The notes below the pieces were generated by a model. It ran no database searches. It was not told the DNA's origin and saw only the letters and a program-made list of their open reading frames with translations. From contig OX411543.1 of the NCBI GenBank assembly GCA_948146395.1, forward strand, positions 71,228,948 through 71,292,947: a stretch of 64,000 bases of DNA, written 5' to 3'. Positions within the stretch are counted from its first letter, which is position 1, and each line of letters starts with the position of its first letter. Shown here in pieces: positions 12,212 through 23,770 of the stretch. A program made the position numbers and the translations under genes. This stretch comes from Fragum whitleyi (lineage: Eukaryota; Mollusca; Bivalvia; Cardiida; Cardiidae).

Positions 12212-12440
12212 TTAACCCTTTCCTGTTTTACAAAATTCTGGACCTGTCCAAATTCAAAGGTTTTGCAGACGAAAAATAAAAGTGGATTTAATTTGAAAAA
12301 CAACTATTCAGTAGGGTAGAAAATAGTGTGGAAAAAGAAGAAATTGCTTGTCAGAAGCAATTTCTTCTTTTTTCACAATGTTTTCTCAATCATAAAATCA
12401 CAGGCACATAAAAAGCAGGGATTAACCAGCAAAGGGTTAA
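12212..12440. mobile_element. TTAA hairpin MITE, group I copy 1
   Basis: Begins TTAACCCTTTCCTG and ends CAGCAAAGGGTTAA. The centre is a strong hairpin (AAGAAATTGCTT and AAGCAATTTCTT). TTAA at both ends is the target choice of piggyBac- or Kolobok-type elements. It follows the transposase stop by 49 bp and supplies an AATAAA (about 12275), so it could carry that gene's poly(A) signal. Confidence 0.7.
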
Positions 12441-12514
12441 TACTTAGGAAGTGTCTTTATTTATTCACCTTTAATGTTGTAGATTTATAAGCTGCCCATA
12501 CATGATCAAAAGTA

Positions 12515-12647
12515 TCAATCCACGTTTTTCCAGGCATTAACATTTGTAGAGACCGTCAAAATGGTTTAATGCCCTCGTGCTTTGCATTGGGCGTAAAACC
12601 ATTTTTCGGGCTCTGCAAATGTTAACGCCTGAAAAAACGTGGATTGA
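12515..12647. repeat. Palindromic foldback MITE, ~133 bp
   Basis: The arms start TCAATCCACGTTTTTCC and end with the inverse (AAAAAACGTGGATTGA). Inner arms CATTAACATTTGTAGAG and CTCTGCAAATGTTAAC also pair. The loop is near TGCCCTCGTGCTTTGC. Confidence 0.75.
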
Positions 12648-12649
12648 CC

Positions 12650-13012
12650 CTCAGGGATGTGGAAATATGACCTTTTTCCACCACTTGTCTGTGGAAAGTA
12701 AAAGTTGATTTCCTACTTGTCCAGGGTCAAAATGAACTTGCCTGCAAAAAATTGAATTCATAAATATTAAGAAAATCTTGTTTTTAATAAAGGAGATGCT
12801 GTAATCCAGCATTTTCTTCATTAAAGACAATAATTTCTTTCCTTTGAAACAAAAATTAGGATGGCTTTTCTCCTAGATCTTTTATCAAGTTCTGTTTCAA
12901 GATTTGCTCTGGTATTTACTTGTCCATGGACAAGTAGTGAAGAAAAATGTACTTGCCCGTAAGTGAAAAAGCCTGTGTCGGACAAGTCGGGCATGGGAAT
13001 TACACGCTCCAG
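12650..13012. mobile_element. MITE with ACTTGTCC repeats, copy 2
   Basis: Starts GGGATGTGGAAATATGACC and ends in GTCGGACAAGTCGGGCATGGGAAT. The inverted copy at 45186-45545 starts GGGTGTGGAATTCCCATGCC. Central hairpin of AATGCTGTAATCCAGCATT type. Confidence 0.65.
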
Positions 13013-15503
13013 ACCCTATATTGCCACCAAATGATCAGTGATATTGCCAATCTACTGATCTATTTTTTGTCTGGAGTGGAAATATTGATGAGTGCTCATA
13101 TTTTAGGTTTAACATCAAGTTGAGTTTAGTAATTATGATTTACCAAGTGCTATATTCACTATTTTCTGAATATATCTTAATTTGATCCCAAGAAATTTCT
13201 CCCAAGGGGGTCAAAATGGCCCCTTGAGAGGAATTCCTAAGGGTCAAAACATGGTTTTATACCAAAGATTTTCTCAATTTACTCTCTTAAGCTCTACAAA
13301 TTAATTACATGTTTCCTATCATTATAAGAATCAGTTAAATTGACTCTAAAATATGCAAAATTCTACTAATATTCTGTTTTTTCTGTCATTTAACTCCTTT
13401 AAATTCAGATCTGACCCCCAGAATTGTTATGTGAGGAGTCGATGACTCAAACACTAACACAAGCCCTAAATCTGCTATTTCATGCTACATTTTGAATAAG
13501 TTATTAGTTTCATACCTGCATGAATTAAAAAAATATACCTGTCTATTCATTCAATTCAATACCATGAAAAAAATCTTTGCATTGAGTCTTTTCTTGTTGG
13601 AGTTCTTTTGTGCGATTAAATCAAAAAGCAACCTACTCAACGTTAGCATTTAGGGTATGAAACTTATTTTTAGCGCGGCCTTTTTCGCAAAAAACCTGGA
13701 TTAATGTTATAGCCTTGGTGTTGTTGTCATCATTGTTGTCATCCCTGTGCAAAAAGGTTTTACCTGGTACGTTTTGTGACTAAGCTACAGATAAAGGTGC
13801 TACTTTGGGATTCAAGTTGAAATGTCACATTAGTCCTTACTTAAACCCTATGTTTTCAGTAGTCATTTAAAATGTCATATTGAGATGATTCAAATGAGTA
13901 CACCTAACATAGGATTTCATTATGAATTTAAGATTTCATGCTGGCTTTGCCCCCTCTTATTTGGCTCCATGTTGTGATATTGTATCTATGATTATACTGA
14001 AGGCATTCACTTGAAACTTGGTACACATGCTCATCATCAAAAGAGTAATTACCTAATTAGCCTAATGGTTGTATAAATGAGTAGAAAGCAATTGATTTTA
14101 ATTAAGAAAATGAAAGCATTTTCTACTTTAAACACAATTGCTTTCGTATTCCCTATTTTTGGACACATTAAATTTAGCTGGACAAGTAAAAATCGCTATT
14201 TACTTGTTTAGGGACAAGTTGAGAAATTCTGATTTTTTATGAGCCTGGACAGCCATACTGTAACTACAGCTTAACTTAGTTGCAGTTATTTAAGTAGACA
14301 ATCAATGATTATATTTGACATTTCCATGGCTGCTACTGCCTGTATGTTTATAGGCAGTTACAATTGTTTCACACTGACCCATTGATATGATGGAGATTGC
14401 TGAAACCTAGAGGTTAACATTGCATTACAAGACTCAAAGATTTCATTTGTCAAAAATTGATTGTTTTAGCCTGTACATAAATATAACAACTTGCCAAGCA
14501 ATTTGTAAATTTTTATCGGATGTATGAGATGCAGCATTCAAGAGTTTCGTTCCGGGCCTTGGAAGAAATTTGTAAGGGTCAAAATCAGATATTTCAGGTT
14601 TTTTCCGGGCTTGTGCTAGCTTTTTAAAAATTTGGAGTTATTGATCCCTTGACCCTAAAATCCTGGGTGTCAAAAAAGGGCCAAACACAAAAACTTATCA
14701 GTCTTAGAAGTAATCTATATAATTAAAACAACATTAACAATTAAGTGTAGACACACTATTGTTTATATTGTTTCATCCATATAGACATTTTCTAAAAATA
14801 TGAAGAAATCAATTGATCTATTTAATCTTATATATTGCATAGGTTGTACCACTGGGATTACAGAGGGTCCAAATGACCCCCTGCTGGAAATGTTTGAGGG
14901 TCAAAATGAGAATTTTGGGAGTCAAAACCTTGGTTTAAGGGTCAAACACAAGCCCTGCAATAGTTTATGGGTCAAACACAAGCCCTGTGGATCTTATCAA
15001 AGACAAAATACATAGTTGTTTATATTTACATGTATATTTATTTAAAAAGATATTAATATTTGAATTTACAAATAAATCAATTGAAAAACAAACAAACAAA
15101 CAGCCTTTATTCATTACAATCCTAAATCCAACTTGAGAAGCACGAAATGTACAGACCATGTTCAGTCTTGATAGTTTGTACAGACTGACCAAGGTATGGA
15201 CTTCTCACTTTTAGCCATTTATAAGAATCTAAATGATTGTGATGATTTATGGACCTTACTGGACACAGTTCCTTTAAAAGTTTTGTATCAGTGAACCTTA
15301 ATGAATCTTTGTATGTAGAGCATTCTGTGCGAAAGACCTAGTTGTCACAATGACAAGTAAGTGTATGTGCATGTCAATCCATCCAATTTGTTTCGAGAAC
15401 ATCTCCTACAATTTAGGTTAGATTTCAAATTTTCAATATAGTTTCTTGCAAATCCTAACAATGAGTATAACTATGGTCCATTTAAAGAAATTCATTCAAT
15501 ATC
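13013..15503. other. Non-coding centre of the transposon
   Basis: No gene. It holds scattered GGGTCAAA words (13205-13260, 14570-14600, 14860-14980), which suggest a decayed repeat, and a small palindrome with GCCTGTATG..TAGGCAGTTAC at 14338-14366 that recurs at 37630-37660 and 37950-37985. Confidence 0.5.
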
Positions 15504-15731
15504 TTAACCCTTTGCTGTTTAATCCCTGCTTTTAACGTTGCTGTGATTTAATGGTTGAGAAAACATTGTGAAAAAGAAGAAATTGCTTCTGACAAGCAAT
15601 TTCTTCTTTTTCCACATTTTTTTCTACCCTACTGAATGGTTATTTTTCAAGTTAAATCCACTTTAAATTTTTGTCTGCAAATCCTTTCCATTTTGACAGC
15701 TCCAAAATTTTGTAAAACAGGAAAGGGCTAA
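15504..15731. mobile_element. TTAA hairpin MITE, group I copy 2 (inverted)
   Basis: Same element as 12212-12440 but in the opposite direction: TTAACCCTTTGCTG at the left, a central AAGAAATTGCTT hairpin, and CAGGAAAGGGCTAA at the right, where one end base has changed. Confidence 0.7.
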
Positions 15732-16922
15732 AGGTCATGATAACATGGAAGGTTAAGGTCAAACAAGGGCGTAACTACCATTATTCACATTATGCAAGAG
15801 CGTAATAGAAATAAATCCTATATCGTAAAATATTGTTGATGAATGATCATAACATACAAACTACAGCTAATTCAAGCTGTAGTAACAATGTTTGATAATT
15901 ATTCACCAACGCTCCAGTCATAGAAAAGGGGTGTGTATGTAGGACAATCATCTTTTGTGAAAGTCGAAATATCACCTTTGACCTATATTCTATGTTGGTC
16001 GCCTTCTTAGTGTGTTTCAATTTCAAAATCAAAGTTAGGCATTTTTCAACTTTTGTTGAAGCAACAATCAACTTTATTTTTTTATAGGTGGATTTCAAAA
16101 TTATTTCATGGTGCAGATGTTCCCTTTAAGATCTAGAAGAGCTATTACTTCTTCATTTTTATGGGTGGGGAATTCAAATTAACATATTTTCGAGGAGTCA
16201 GTGCAACACTATTGAAAGTGTCTATGAAAATATAGACATTTACAATAGTTTTGCACTGCCCCAACAATTTGTTCACTGGCTTTAAAGGTTGACTTTCATT
16301 TGACTCTGGTGATCGAACCTTCAATCGTTTGATAGATAGCCAGACATAGTCCAATATGGCCTGGTTAGTTTTTTGCGTGTTTAACCATATTTTCAACAGT
16401 AACGCAGCTTGTTCAAGGCATCACACCATACTACGTTTTTCTATCAATTTTTAAAATCCTTGATTTTATCCCTGACAAGGAAAGACCTAACTACAGGTTG
16501 TAGCATTTAAGGTTGAGGTAAATCATCTGTTTTAATATTAACTCACGTTTATAGAAAAACGACATGAAAAGTTAATTGTTTATCGGTAACGAAACCCTTG
16601 TAACTTCAGCTTGAATAAGCTGAAGTTATGAGGGTTTTGTACTCCAATGATAAATAGTGTTAAATGTCACTGAGCACGATTTTCCATTTGATTTTAGGAT
16701 GCATTTATTTACATGTGTTAACATGAGCTTGCCAACATACTTTGTGAAGAACCCAAAAGTATTCACTACAATAGAAAAGTAAACCCGCCATATAAAGTCA
16801 CTGCTAAGTCCCACAAGCAGAGTTTACGCCACTTTCATCAATCTTTCAGTGAGATCATTATTACACAGAATATCTAATCCATCATCTTGAAAGGGTGTCA
16901 CATTATTAATAAGAACCATTAA
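15732..16922. other. Gene-free stretch with foldback hairpins
   Basis: Contains a small palindrome at 15855-15885 (ACTACAGCT and AGCTGTAGT) and a long one at 16575-16657 (CTTGTAACTTCAGCTT with AAGCTGAAGTTATGAG). These are related to 53312-53350 and 57771-57868. The last 80 bp are the 3' end of the YqaJ gene. Confidence 0.55.
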
Positions 16923-18187
16923 TCAGTTGTCGTTATTAATGATACCCCTTTCAATTCTGCTAGTAAACAGTTCTGGAATCAAGTTTGCCAGATAAAAGTT
17001 ATTCAATTTTTGAAGCGCTGATTGCCAAAATTTTTCATTAAAGAAAATTCTTTGCACTGAGGTTCCCTTCAATGTCCATATATACATATCACACCATGAT
17101 TTTCCCGATATTGCCATCTGACCTTGAATTTGGTAATGATAAAGATGGTTGTCTTTTAATTTCAGCTTCCCAGATACAATTTCACAACAAAAATCTGATT
17201 TCTGGGCTGCTTCAAAGGGTGTTTCATTTCTGTACTTATATGGGCACTTGATTTCTAGTAAACCTTCAGAATCAAAGCAATGATCACAGCTGACCAGTCC
17301 ATCTGGACTTGCACCTAAATGGGGGTATATTGGATTGACTAAAAGACCACTTTCATTCACACTTATATTTGGGTGTTTGACTCTCATTTCCTTCACATAA
17401 AAGCGTCTAGCAGCCGGCTCATGACTTCTACCCCATTTTACCGAAGGAACATCTAAACTTGTGGGGTACAGAATAGTTTTCACAATTGAATCACCACTTG
17501 AGTTTTCTTTCTTTCTACATACTAGTCCAAAGGCAGAAGAGCATATTCGTCCATTTCTTGCCACCTCCCAATTTTTGTTTTTGTGTTGTCCCCTTGTTTT
17601 TAATTCAATTTCATCACACTTCTCCTGTGAACACAGTAAGCCAGCAAAATATTTCTTAAATTGCTGCTGGCATGCTTCGCTGTTCAAATTGACTTTATCA
17701 TGATACATAAATGGAATAGCATGTAACTTCAAATGCTGTTCATTTAGTTTGAGGGCACTTATTTTCTCTGATGCTGTATCTGAAAACCCTAACAGCAAAG
17801 CAGCATGGGGGTTACACTCTTTAAGTTTTTTTTTAAAGCATTCCATGTCAAAAGATGTTACTGGAGGGACTGAAACCAGGGCACGTTTAGCTTTAGGTGG
17901 AACTTGTTGCTGACCATCATTAAATTTTTGCTTCTTAAAAACAAGGTCACTTGACTTTTTGGGACTCAACTTTCTAGATCTTGGTCTGTTCCATAGGCAT
18001 TCTTGGGAAGTAACGGCATCAAGACCTTCCTTCTTCTTCATGGTGATGTCAACCAAAGCATATAATACAGCCGCCACATGGTTACAGGATTCGCCTTCTC
18101 TGAAAGATAAAGAAAAAATAAGTTCCTATCAATCACCTGCTCCATTGAGCTAAGTTCAAGCTTCCATGTGCAAGCAGTAGATTTGTC

Positions 18188-18414
18188 TTAACCCTTTCCT
18201 GTTTTACAAAAATTTTGACCTGTCCAAATTCAAAGGTTTTGCAGACGAAATGTAAACTGCATTTAATTTGAAAAATAACCATTCGGTAGGGTAGAAAATA
18301 GCGTGGAAAAAGAAGAAATTGCTTGTCAGAAGAAATTTCTTCTTTATTCAAAATGTTTTCTCAATCATAAAATCACAGGCACGTAAAAAACAGGGATTAA
18401 ACAGCAAAGGGTTT
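18188..18414. mobile_element. TTAA hairpin MITE, group I copy 3
   Basis: TTAACCCTTTCCTG at the left, AAGAAATTGCTT hairpin in the centre, CAGCAAAGGGTT at the right (last bases changed). It lies in the intron between the two YqaJ-gene exons. Confidence 0.7.
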
Positions 18415-19039
18415 TATTTAACAAGATGTAAATGAGACCAATTTAAAATCTAGCGCTAATTCATGAAACAAAAATGGACTATAGAATATGTTAAAAGATT
18501 GTTCGTTTGAATGAGGTTTACATCTACATCTACATCGATACGTTGTTCCGTCACACTTGACTATTATACAACAGTTTATTCCACTTTCATTTAGTCAGCA
18601 GACAGACATTGGTCTAAAATCTAAAAGTTTAAATCGTGATAACTACAATTTGAATAAGAATACCATTAAGACATTATATAATATCATTTGAGACAAACAA
18701 TCAACCATTTACTATCATTTCATTGCTTTTTTGCATATATAATAGTCCATTTTGCCGTCAAAAAGTCCATTTCGCCCCATTTTGTGGTAATTGTCCATTT
18801 CATATTTTAGGCCAACCGAATCGCCCCCCATTTGCGGGTTTTGGGGAACACTGTCAAAACACGGTTAAAACTTAAAATCACCATGATATCAGGATTAATT
18901 AGGTTATAATTTGGAAATCATTTGATAATTTGGTAATTTTACACACCCTTATCACACCAAAAAAAGAATTCCTGGTATTTCTCACACCAGTAATTATATA
19001 ACGTCAGTTTTTTGTATTGTATTGAACAATGTTACCTAC

Positions 19040-19079
19040 CCAGCACTACAGTTACATCCAGCAGCATGTACTTGACCAC
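19040..19079 (-). pseudogene. Separated tail of YqaJ-gene exon A (first half of SWIM zinc site)
   Basis: The minus strand reads GQVHAAGCNCSAG and then a GTAGGT splice donor. Together with SCNHVAA at the next exon (18093-18079) this forms the C-x-C..C-x-H ligand set of a SWIM finger. It is cut off from the rest of its exon (21709-21145) by the insertion at 19080-21144. Bases 19071-19079 are one copy of the target duplication. Confidence 0.8.
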
Positions 19080-21144
19080 GGGTGACAGTCGTTTCACTAT
19101 TTAGACGTTTCACTATTGGACATTTCCTACCAAGACGTTTCACTACTGTTTGGTAGTGAAACGTCCAAACAATGTTAATCTATATTTTGTTCATATCTTT
19201 CTATAAATTATCAGCCTTTGATAAATATAATAGTTTTAAATGGATTTATTTGAAAGTATCAAGACCTAACAATATTTTCACTCTTTGTTAAAATTGAAAT
19301 TGATACATACAAGAAGTGCAGTTAAATTCCGGCCCTCTCTTAGTTGTCTTTATAAATCAACTATATGATTATGATATAAATTATATGTTATAGAATTAAT
19401 TTCCCTTGTAATGAGTGTAATTTACACCCAAAGCTTTGTTTTTTTTTCAATGGCAGATCAATAGTGTGGGTTTATGAGAGGCATTGTACATGAAACCCCT
19501 TCGTAGCTGATCTTTCGTTTTCATCAAAGGTGGCAGTGTCAAAGAACTTATATGAAAAAAATTAGAAAATGTGTATATAAAATTTAGAATTATATGTAAT
19601 GTTTTGATACCGCCACCTATGATGTTTTTTAGGGAAGATAATAATTCATTAATAATGGGTTGCAGATTACTTTTGTGAAGTTATGTGATTTAAAATAAAA
19701 GTTTTATCTCAAACATTCTTTTTATGAACGTTCTACCATAAGAAGTTATTTCTCATCCATCCTGTAATCTTTCATTTGTTGAAAAAACGTTTTAAAAAAA
19801 TGGGAATTCTTTGTAAATTAATCTGTTCCTACATTTATTTTATAATAGATTTTTCATAAGGAGAAATGATTCTAAAAATGCAAAATTGACTTTCATATTC
19901 TGATAACTGAGAAAAAAGATAGAACTTCTGAGTTGAACTATTATTTTCAAATTTTTTTTTAGTTATACAAGTTTTCTTAATTGTTCATCTTTTTATTTAC
20001 TACATTTTTACAATTTATTTCAAGTTCAAGACATGCAAGATCATTGGTTGATTTATGACCTGTTAAAGAGATCAGACAAGGTGTTATAATGGCTACTGGT
20101 AATGCTCTGATAAGTGTGGCAAACATTAAAAGGTTGACATGTTTATTAGAATATTAGCCCTTAGCATTAACAATCATCTGCTGCAAGTATATAAATCTTA
20201 CATTAAATCATTTAATTGGCTAAATATAATATTATGAATCTGAAACAAATGCTTTTTGTATATGCTTTGAGTATGTCTGAATTAATAGGTTGCATTAATA
20301 TAAAACTGTTTTCACTTTTACATAGGGTTTCATTTTCTACTACTCAATCTAATCTAATATCAAATATATCTGTATATATTCTCAAAATTTTTATTGATTA
20401 AATCATAAAACTGAAAACAAACCAAAATGACATGTTTCAAAACTATATTCTATTTTCTCATTGTGAATAATTGCCTTTCCACCCCCCCCCCCCCACCACC
20501 ACCCCAGAATTTTAATTACAATAAGATATTTTATGGACCACAAGAAAGAATAAATACTGTTGAAAAAGATATGAATTTGGGTTGAACTACTAGTAAATTC
20601 ATGAGAAATTCTGCTTTTTACTAACATATCTATTCACATTTTCCTAATTTTCAATCTCATTTGGGAAAGAATTATTAATTATCTTTTTTTTTTCATTTGG
20701 TTATACCCCCCTTTCATTGCCTATATTTAATCTGTAAATTAAATATGTATAAAAAAAATCAATCATTATTTTTGTTTGCTACAAAACCCATTCATATTAT
20801 GATTAAATAATCCAGACAACATATTCCTTTTTATGGGAGGCTTTAGAAGTGAACACTATAAGCTTAAATCATTTTCATTAGAATTGGTAATGGGAAATAC
20901 ACCCTTAAGCTAGATAATTAAATTAAAATTTCATCAAATAAATAATTAATAACATAAATAAATTGTTTTTAAATATGAAATTAGATAAACCAACAAAATA
21001 ATGGCATAAAATACCCCCATATAAAAATGGGTAGTGAAACGTCTAAACAATTTTGAAACAGTAGTGAAACGTCCAAAAGTGAAATGTCCTAATAGTGAAA
21101 TGTCCCTAGTAGGAAACGTCTCAATAGTGAAATGACTGACATTC
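19080..21144. mobile_element. 2,065 bp non-autonomous DNA transposon with 9 bp target duplication
   Basis: Both sides carry CTTGACCAC (19071-19079 and 21145-21153), a 9 bp target-site duplication. The ends are inverted repeats: GGGTGACAGTCGTTTCACT against GAATGTCAGTCATTTCACT read from the right end, followed on both sides by several GACGTTTCACTA or GGACATTTCACTA words (about 80-130 bp per side). The AT-rich interior has no transposase and no frame above about 75 codons. A 9 bp duplication with long, internally repetitive ends fits Mutator-like elements best; hAT and P elements usually make 8 bp. The superfamily is inference. Confidence 0.8.
20480..20507. repeat. Poly-C / CCACC microsatellite
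   Basis: A C-rich run (about 15 Cs then CACCACCACCCC) inside the inserted element. Confidence 0.8.
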
Positions 21145-21708
21145 CTTGACCACTCAGCTTTGCCATACATATCCAAGTGGTATAGTCTGGTTGTTTGTTC
21201 TCAGACTGGGTAGGAAGGGATGGTATCACTTTAGCTCTAACATAACAATGAGAAATAGCCTTGTCAATAACATGGTACACTAAACTGTGAACATGTCTAT
21301 CACTATAAAATACTTTGGCTTTTAATTGCCTAAGGGCTTTTGTTGGCTTCCCATCAAATGTTCGTTGGTTATTGAGAACTAGATAATTGTAAATATCTCT
21401 ATCTGTTACACTTGGAAATTCACGAATATCATTTGACCATCCACAAAGTAGAGTCATTGGGTCAGGAAGACGCTCTCCCAGTGCCGTTGTTAACTTCTCC
21501 CTGGTTCTGATTTCTCTCTGCTTTTCGTCCAAAACCTGTAGCTCGGACAGAGGTTTTCTACCCATTTCCCGCACATTTTTGAGTCGAAGCTGTAGTTCAA
21601 ACTTAGATCCCGATACCGGTAGACCGAAATTTCGTAAATATCGCCTCAGGTCGCAAACTTTTAATTTTTCAATGTCATACGCTTCACTGATTCTTTTGTT
21701 GTCCTCCA

Positions 21709-21808
21709 TATTTGCTCTCCGGAAACGCAATGCATTCTGGGAAAGTTAAGAACGCTAACTCTACCTTTACGATTCAAGGGACGTAAATCATGTTATCGAA
21801 CCGGGCCC
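21709..21808 (-). repeat. Right terminal inverted repeat and 5' leader of YqaJ gene
   Basis: Read on the minus strand it gives GGCCCGGTTCGATAA, TCCCTTG and TTTCCGGAGAGCAAAT, colinear with the left end at 6637-6749. It runs into the YqaJ-gene ATG just as the left end runs into the transposase ATG. Confidence 0.55.
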
Positions 21809-22049
21809 GTAAGCTCTTTTAAAAAGTGGGGCACAATTTCGCAAAAGTTTCACAAACCACGCAGGGATTGTCCTTTGTTCGTGCGATTGATATCATTACT
21901 TTGTAATTGTAATTCAATAATCATGTATGTCTAATTAAATTGTTGTGTTGAAATAATTAGAAAAAGCTTTTTTGTTAATGAGCAGCGGGTTCTTTGAAAA
22001 TTGCTTTTATCTTACATACCCAATACGGGTAAAACTGCTCAACTTAGAG

Positions 22050-22295
22050 ATCTGTTTGTTTGAATGGGGTTTAACGCCGCTGTCAACAATCTTTAAGCTG
22101 TATCACGGCGGCTGGAGTACCTAACAATGGATTCCTGGTATTTCTCGCACCATTACTACCATCACATCCTTTCCTAGCCTTCAGCTGCTATCCCACAAAG
22201 ATCTACGACTTATTGACCCATTGGTGAGAGACAAATGTTAGCAGACAGTGCCGCCGTAGGGAATTGAACCAAGGACCTCTACAACTACAGTCAGC
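22050..22295 (-). repeat. tRNA-derived SINE, family S1
   Basis: On the minus strand it has a B-box-like GGTTCAATTCC, a conserved middle (GGATAGCAGCTG, CTAGGAAAGGATGT, GAGAAATACCAGGAATCC) and a 3' end TTAAACCCCATTCAAACA. Other S1 copies: 24425-24640, 27315-27530, 27645-27855, 28380-28535, 45547-45860 and 47740-47955. Confidence 0.65.
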
Positions 22296-22329
22296 AATAT
22301 GAGAAAACAATACAGGAACCATTTGGGAC

Positions 22330-22660
22330 CATGATGGGTAAATATTGTGCTTTTACTGGTCCCAAATTATTTCATACGGGACCTATATAACCAAAATCTG
22401 GGTACCACAGGGATCCCTGATGTGTATATATGAATCCATATTGGTCCGATATGTTTCCCATGAAGTGCACATTCAAGATACCTGGGAACCATGTGGGTCC
22501 ATTATGGGCAAATATTTGCCCATTCGTGGAACACATAAGGCCTATATAGCTTGCCCATGTGGGGCCCATCCAGATCCCGATTGCAAATCCCGTCTGGGCC
22601 CCACATGGGTTGCCCATATAGGTCCAATATAGATCCCCACATGGGGCCCACATGGGTCCC
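22330..22660. repeat. GCCCATATGGG-type tandem array, copy 2
   Basis: Dense GGGCCCACATGGG and CCCATATAGG words. Both strands encode repeats of Met-Gly-Pro-x-Trp or Pro-Cys-Gly-like peptides for more than 90 codons. No independent sign of a gene. Confidence 0.7.
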
Positions 22661-22678
22661 AAAATATTTGCTGCCCAG

Positions 22679-22818
22679 GACGTGCTAAGTGTATTGTATG
22701 AAAAAAATATCTGGCTCTGTACATAGTGGGAAAAGATAATTGTCTCGGCAGATCCTGGACAATTTTCAATCCCCCCAACCTCGTTATTTTTTTTTCATAC
22801 AAATCACTAAGCACGTAT
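22679..22818. mobile_element. MITE with 30+ bp terminal inverted repeats
   Basis: The left end ACGTGCTAAGTG..TTGTATGAAAAAAATA is matched, inverted, by TATTTTTTTTTCATACAAATCACTAAGCACGTA at the right (split here as TATTTTTTTTTCATACAAAT and CACTAAGCACGTA). Length about 140 bp, no coding capacity. Confidence 0.75.
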
Positions 22819-23524
22819 TATATATGCCGACTTTCGTAAAAGATCCATACTTTCGGGAGACGGGGCATATTTTTAAATCATTGTTTAAAAATGCTAACAG
22901 ATCACATTTTTTTCTGCAACATATTCAAATCCAAATGTTCAATATTGAGCACCAATTTCAATTAAAAGAATATTTTAGTTGGGCCGTAAATTTTAAATTG
23001 GGCCGTAAGTGGCCGTAAACAATTGTCCGAATAACAGTCAAGAGTATACTGGAATCAATTTTTCATTGTTCAGCCTGTAATATCTTTGACTTCGCAAGTC
23101 ATTTTTTAAGCCAATCGTACGATCTAACGCATGGAGAGGTAATAAGTCCCTGGAAGATTTGCAAATTGACGGGGGAAAGTTTTTAAGTCCATACTACAGG
23201 CTTAGAATAAGAATATGAAAAAAGACATTGTTTGAAAGAGATTTTTACCTTTACCAGTATTTCACATCACTTTCACATCAGGTACATTTTTTACACTTGT
23301 TAATATTTAAAGAAGTAACAGAATTTCTCCATTTACATTTATGTTTTCAAAATGTTTCATTTCAAATATCTTCTGATTCAATGGTTTATCTATAGACGCT
23401 GTGTGTTCAATTGATCTTTGTATATTTACTTGTGGAAGATATGAATAAAACGCATATGTTTTATCCTTGGTTGGCGACCAAAATATAGTAATAAAACTAC
23501 AACTTAAATATAAAGACCACAGTA

Positions 23525-23770
23525 AGCATTAAATTGTGGGGCCCACATGGGCAGAAAGTGGACAAAATTCTGATATGGGACCATGTGCTTCCCTTACTTG
23601 AAATAAAAGCCCACATAGGGCCCACATAGGACCCATGTGGCAATGTTTATCTTGAATGTTGGAATTCACATTGGCAGATTTTGGACAAAATATCTTATGG
23701 GTTTAAGATGGGTCCATTACTTAGTTATTGGCCATATACAACCCATTAAGGGCCAATATTAACTTGACTC
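23525..23770. repeat. GCCCATATGGG-type array, copy 3
   Basis: Starts AAGCATTAAATTGTGGGGCC and resembles copy 1 (4890-5145) through to a shared CTTGCGAA tail, in the same direction. The block just upstream (23345-23510) matches 5880-6060, which lies downstream of copy 1. Confidence 0.6.

Larger units (their letters stand above)
16923..21709 (-). pseudogene. SAP-SWIM-YqaJ nuclease of the ISL2EU-like transposon, exon split by insertion
   Basis: This is the second gene of the element. Exon A runs 21709 to 21145 and resumes at 19070 to 19040 after an inserted element; exon B is 18099 to 16923. Removing the insert and one copy of its 9 bp duplication gives 596 nt ending in phase 2, which exon B (GG|A, acceptor CTTTCAG) completes: 590 residues without a stop. 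Domains: SAP DNA-binding helices (about residues 12-50, DIEKLKVCDLRRYLRNFGLP), a middle region, SWIM zinc site (GCNCSAG at the exon A end, SCNHVAA at the exon B start), and C-terminal YqaJ/lambda-exonuclease fold with GASPDG (about 17315-17292), LEIKCPYK (17262-17240) and YHYQIQGQM. YqaJ enzymes degrade or recombine DNA ends; the role in transposition is not established. The ATG at 21709 is chosen because it directly precedes the SAP domain. As it stands the gene needs splicing of the insert to work. Confidence 0.8.
6637..21808. mobile_element. ISL2EU-like autonomous DNA transposon with nested insertions
   Basis: The two genes of this element are convergent: THAP-DDE transposase (6750-12163, plus) and SAP-SWIM-YqaJ nuclease (21709-16923, minus). 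Their outer flanks are related when both are read inward: GGCCCAGTACGATAA (6637) against GGCCCGGTTCGATAA (21807), then TCCCTTG 24-26 bases further in, then TTTCCGG at offsets 83 and 82, then GAGCAAAT and ATGGAG. This colinearity supports terminal inverted repeats of about 100 bp. The pairing of a PIF/Harbinger-like DDE transposase with a YqaJ protein is known for the ISL2EU superfamily, from which the name is taken. No target duplication could be made out at the ends. Confidence 0.65.

Noticed and set aside
22345..22814. Overlapping 90-96 codon frames on both strands
   Set aside because: Array-derived; both strands open because the repeat is near-palindromic.
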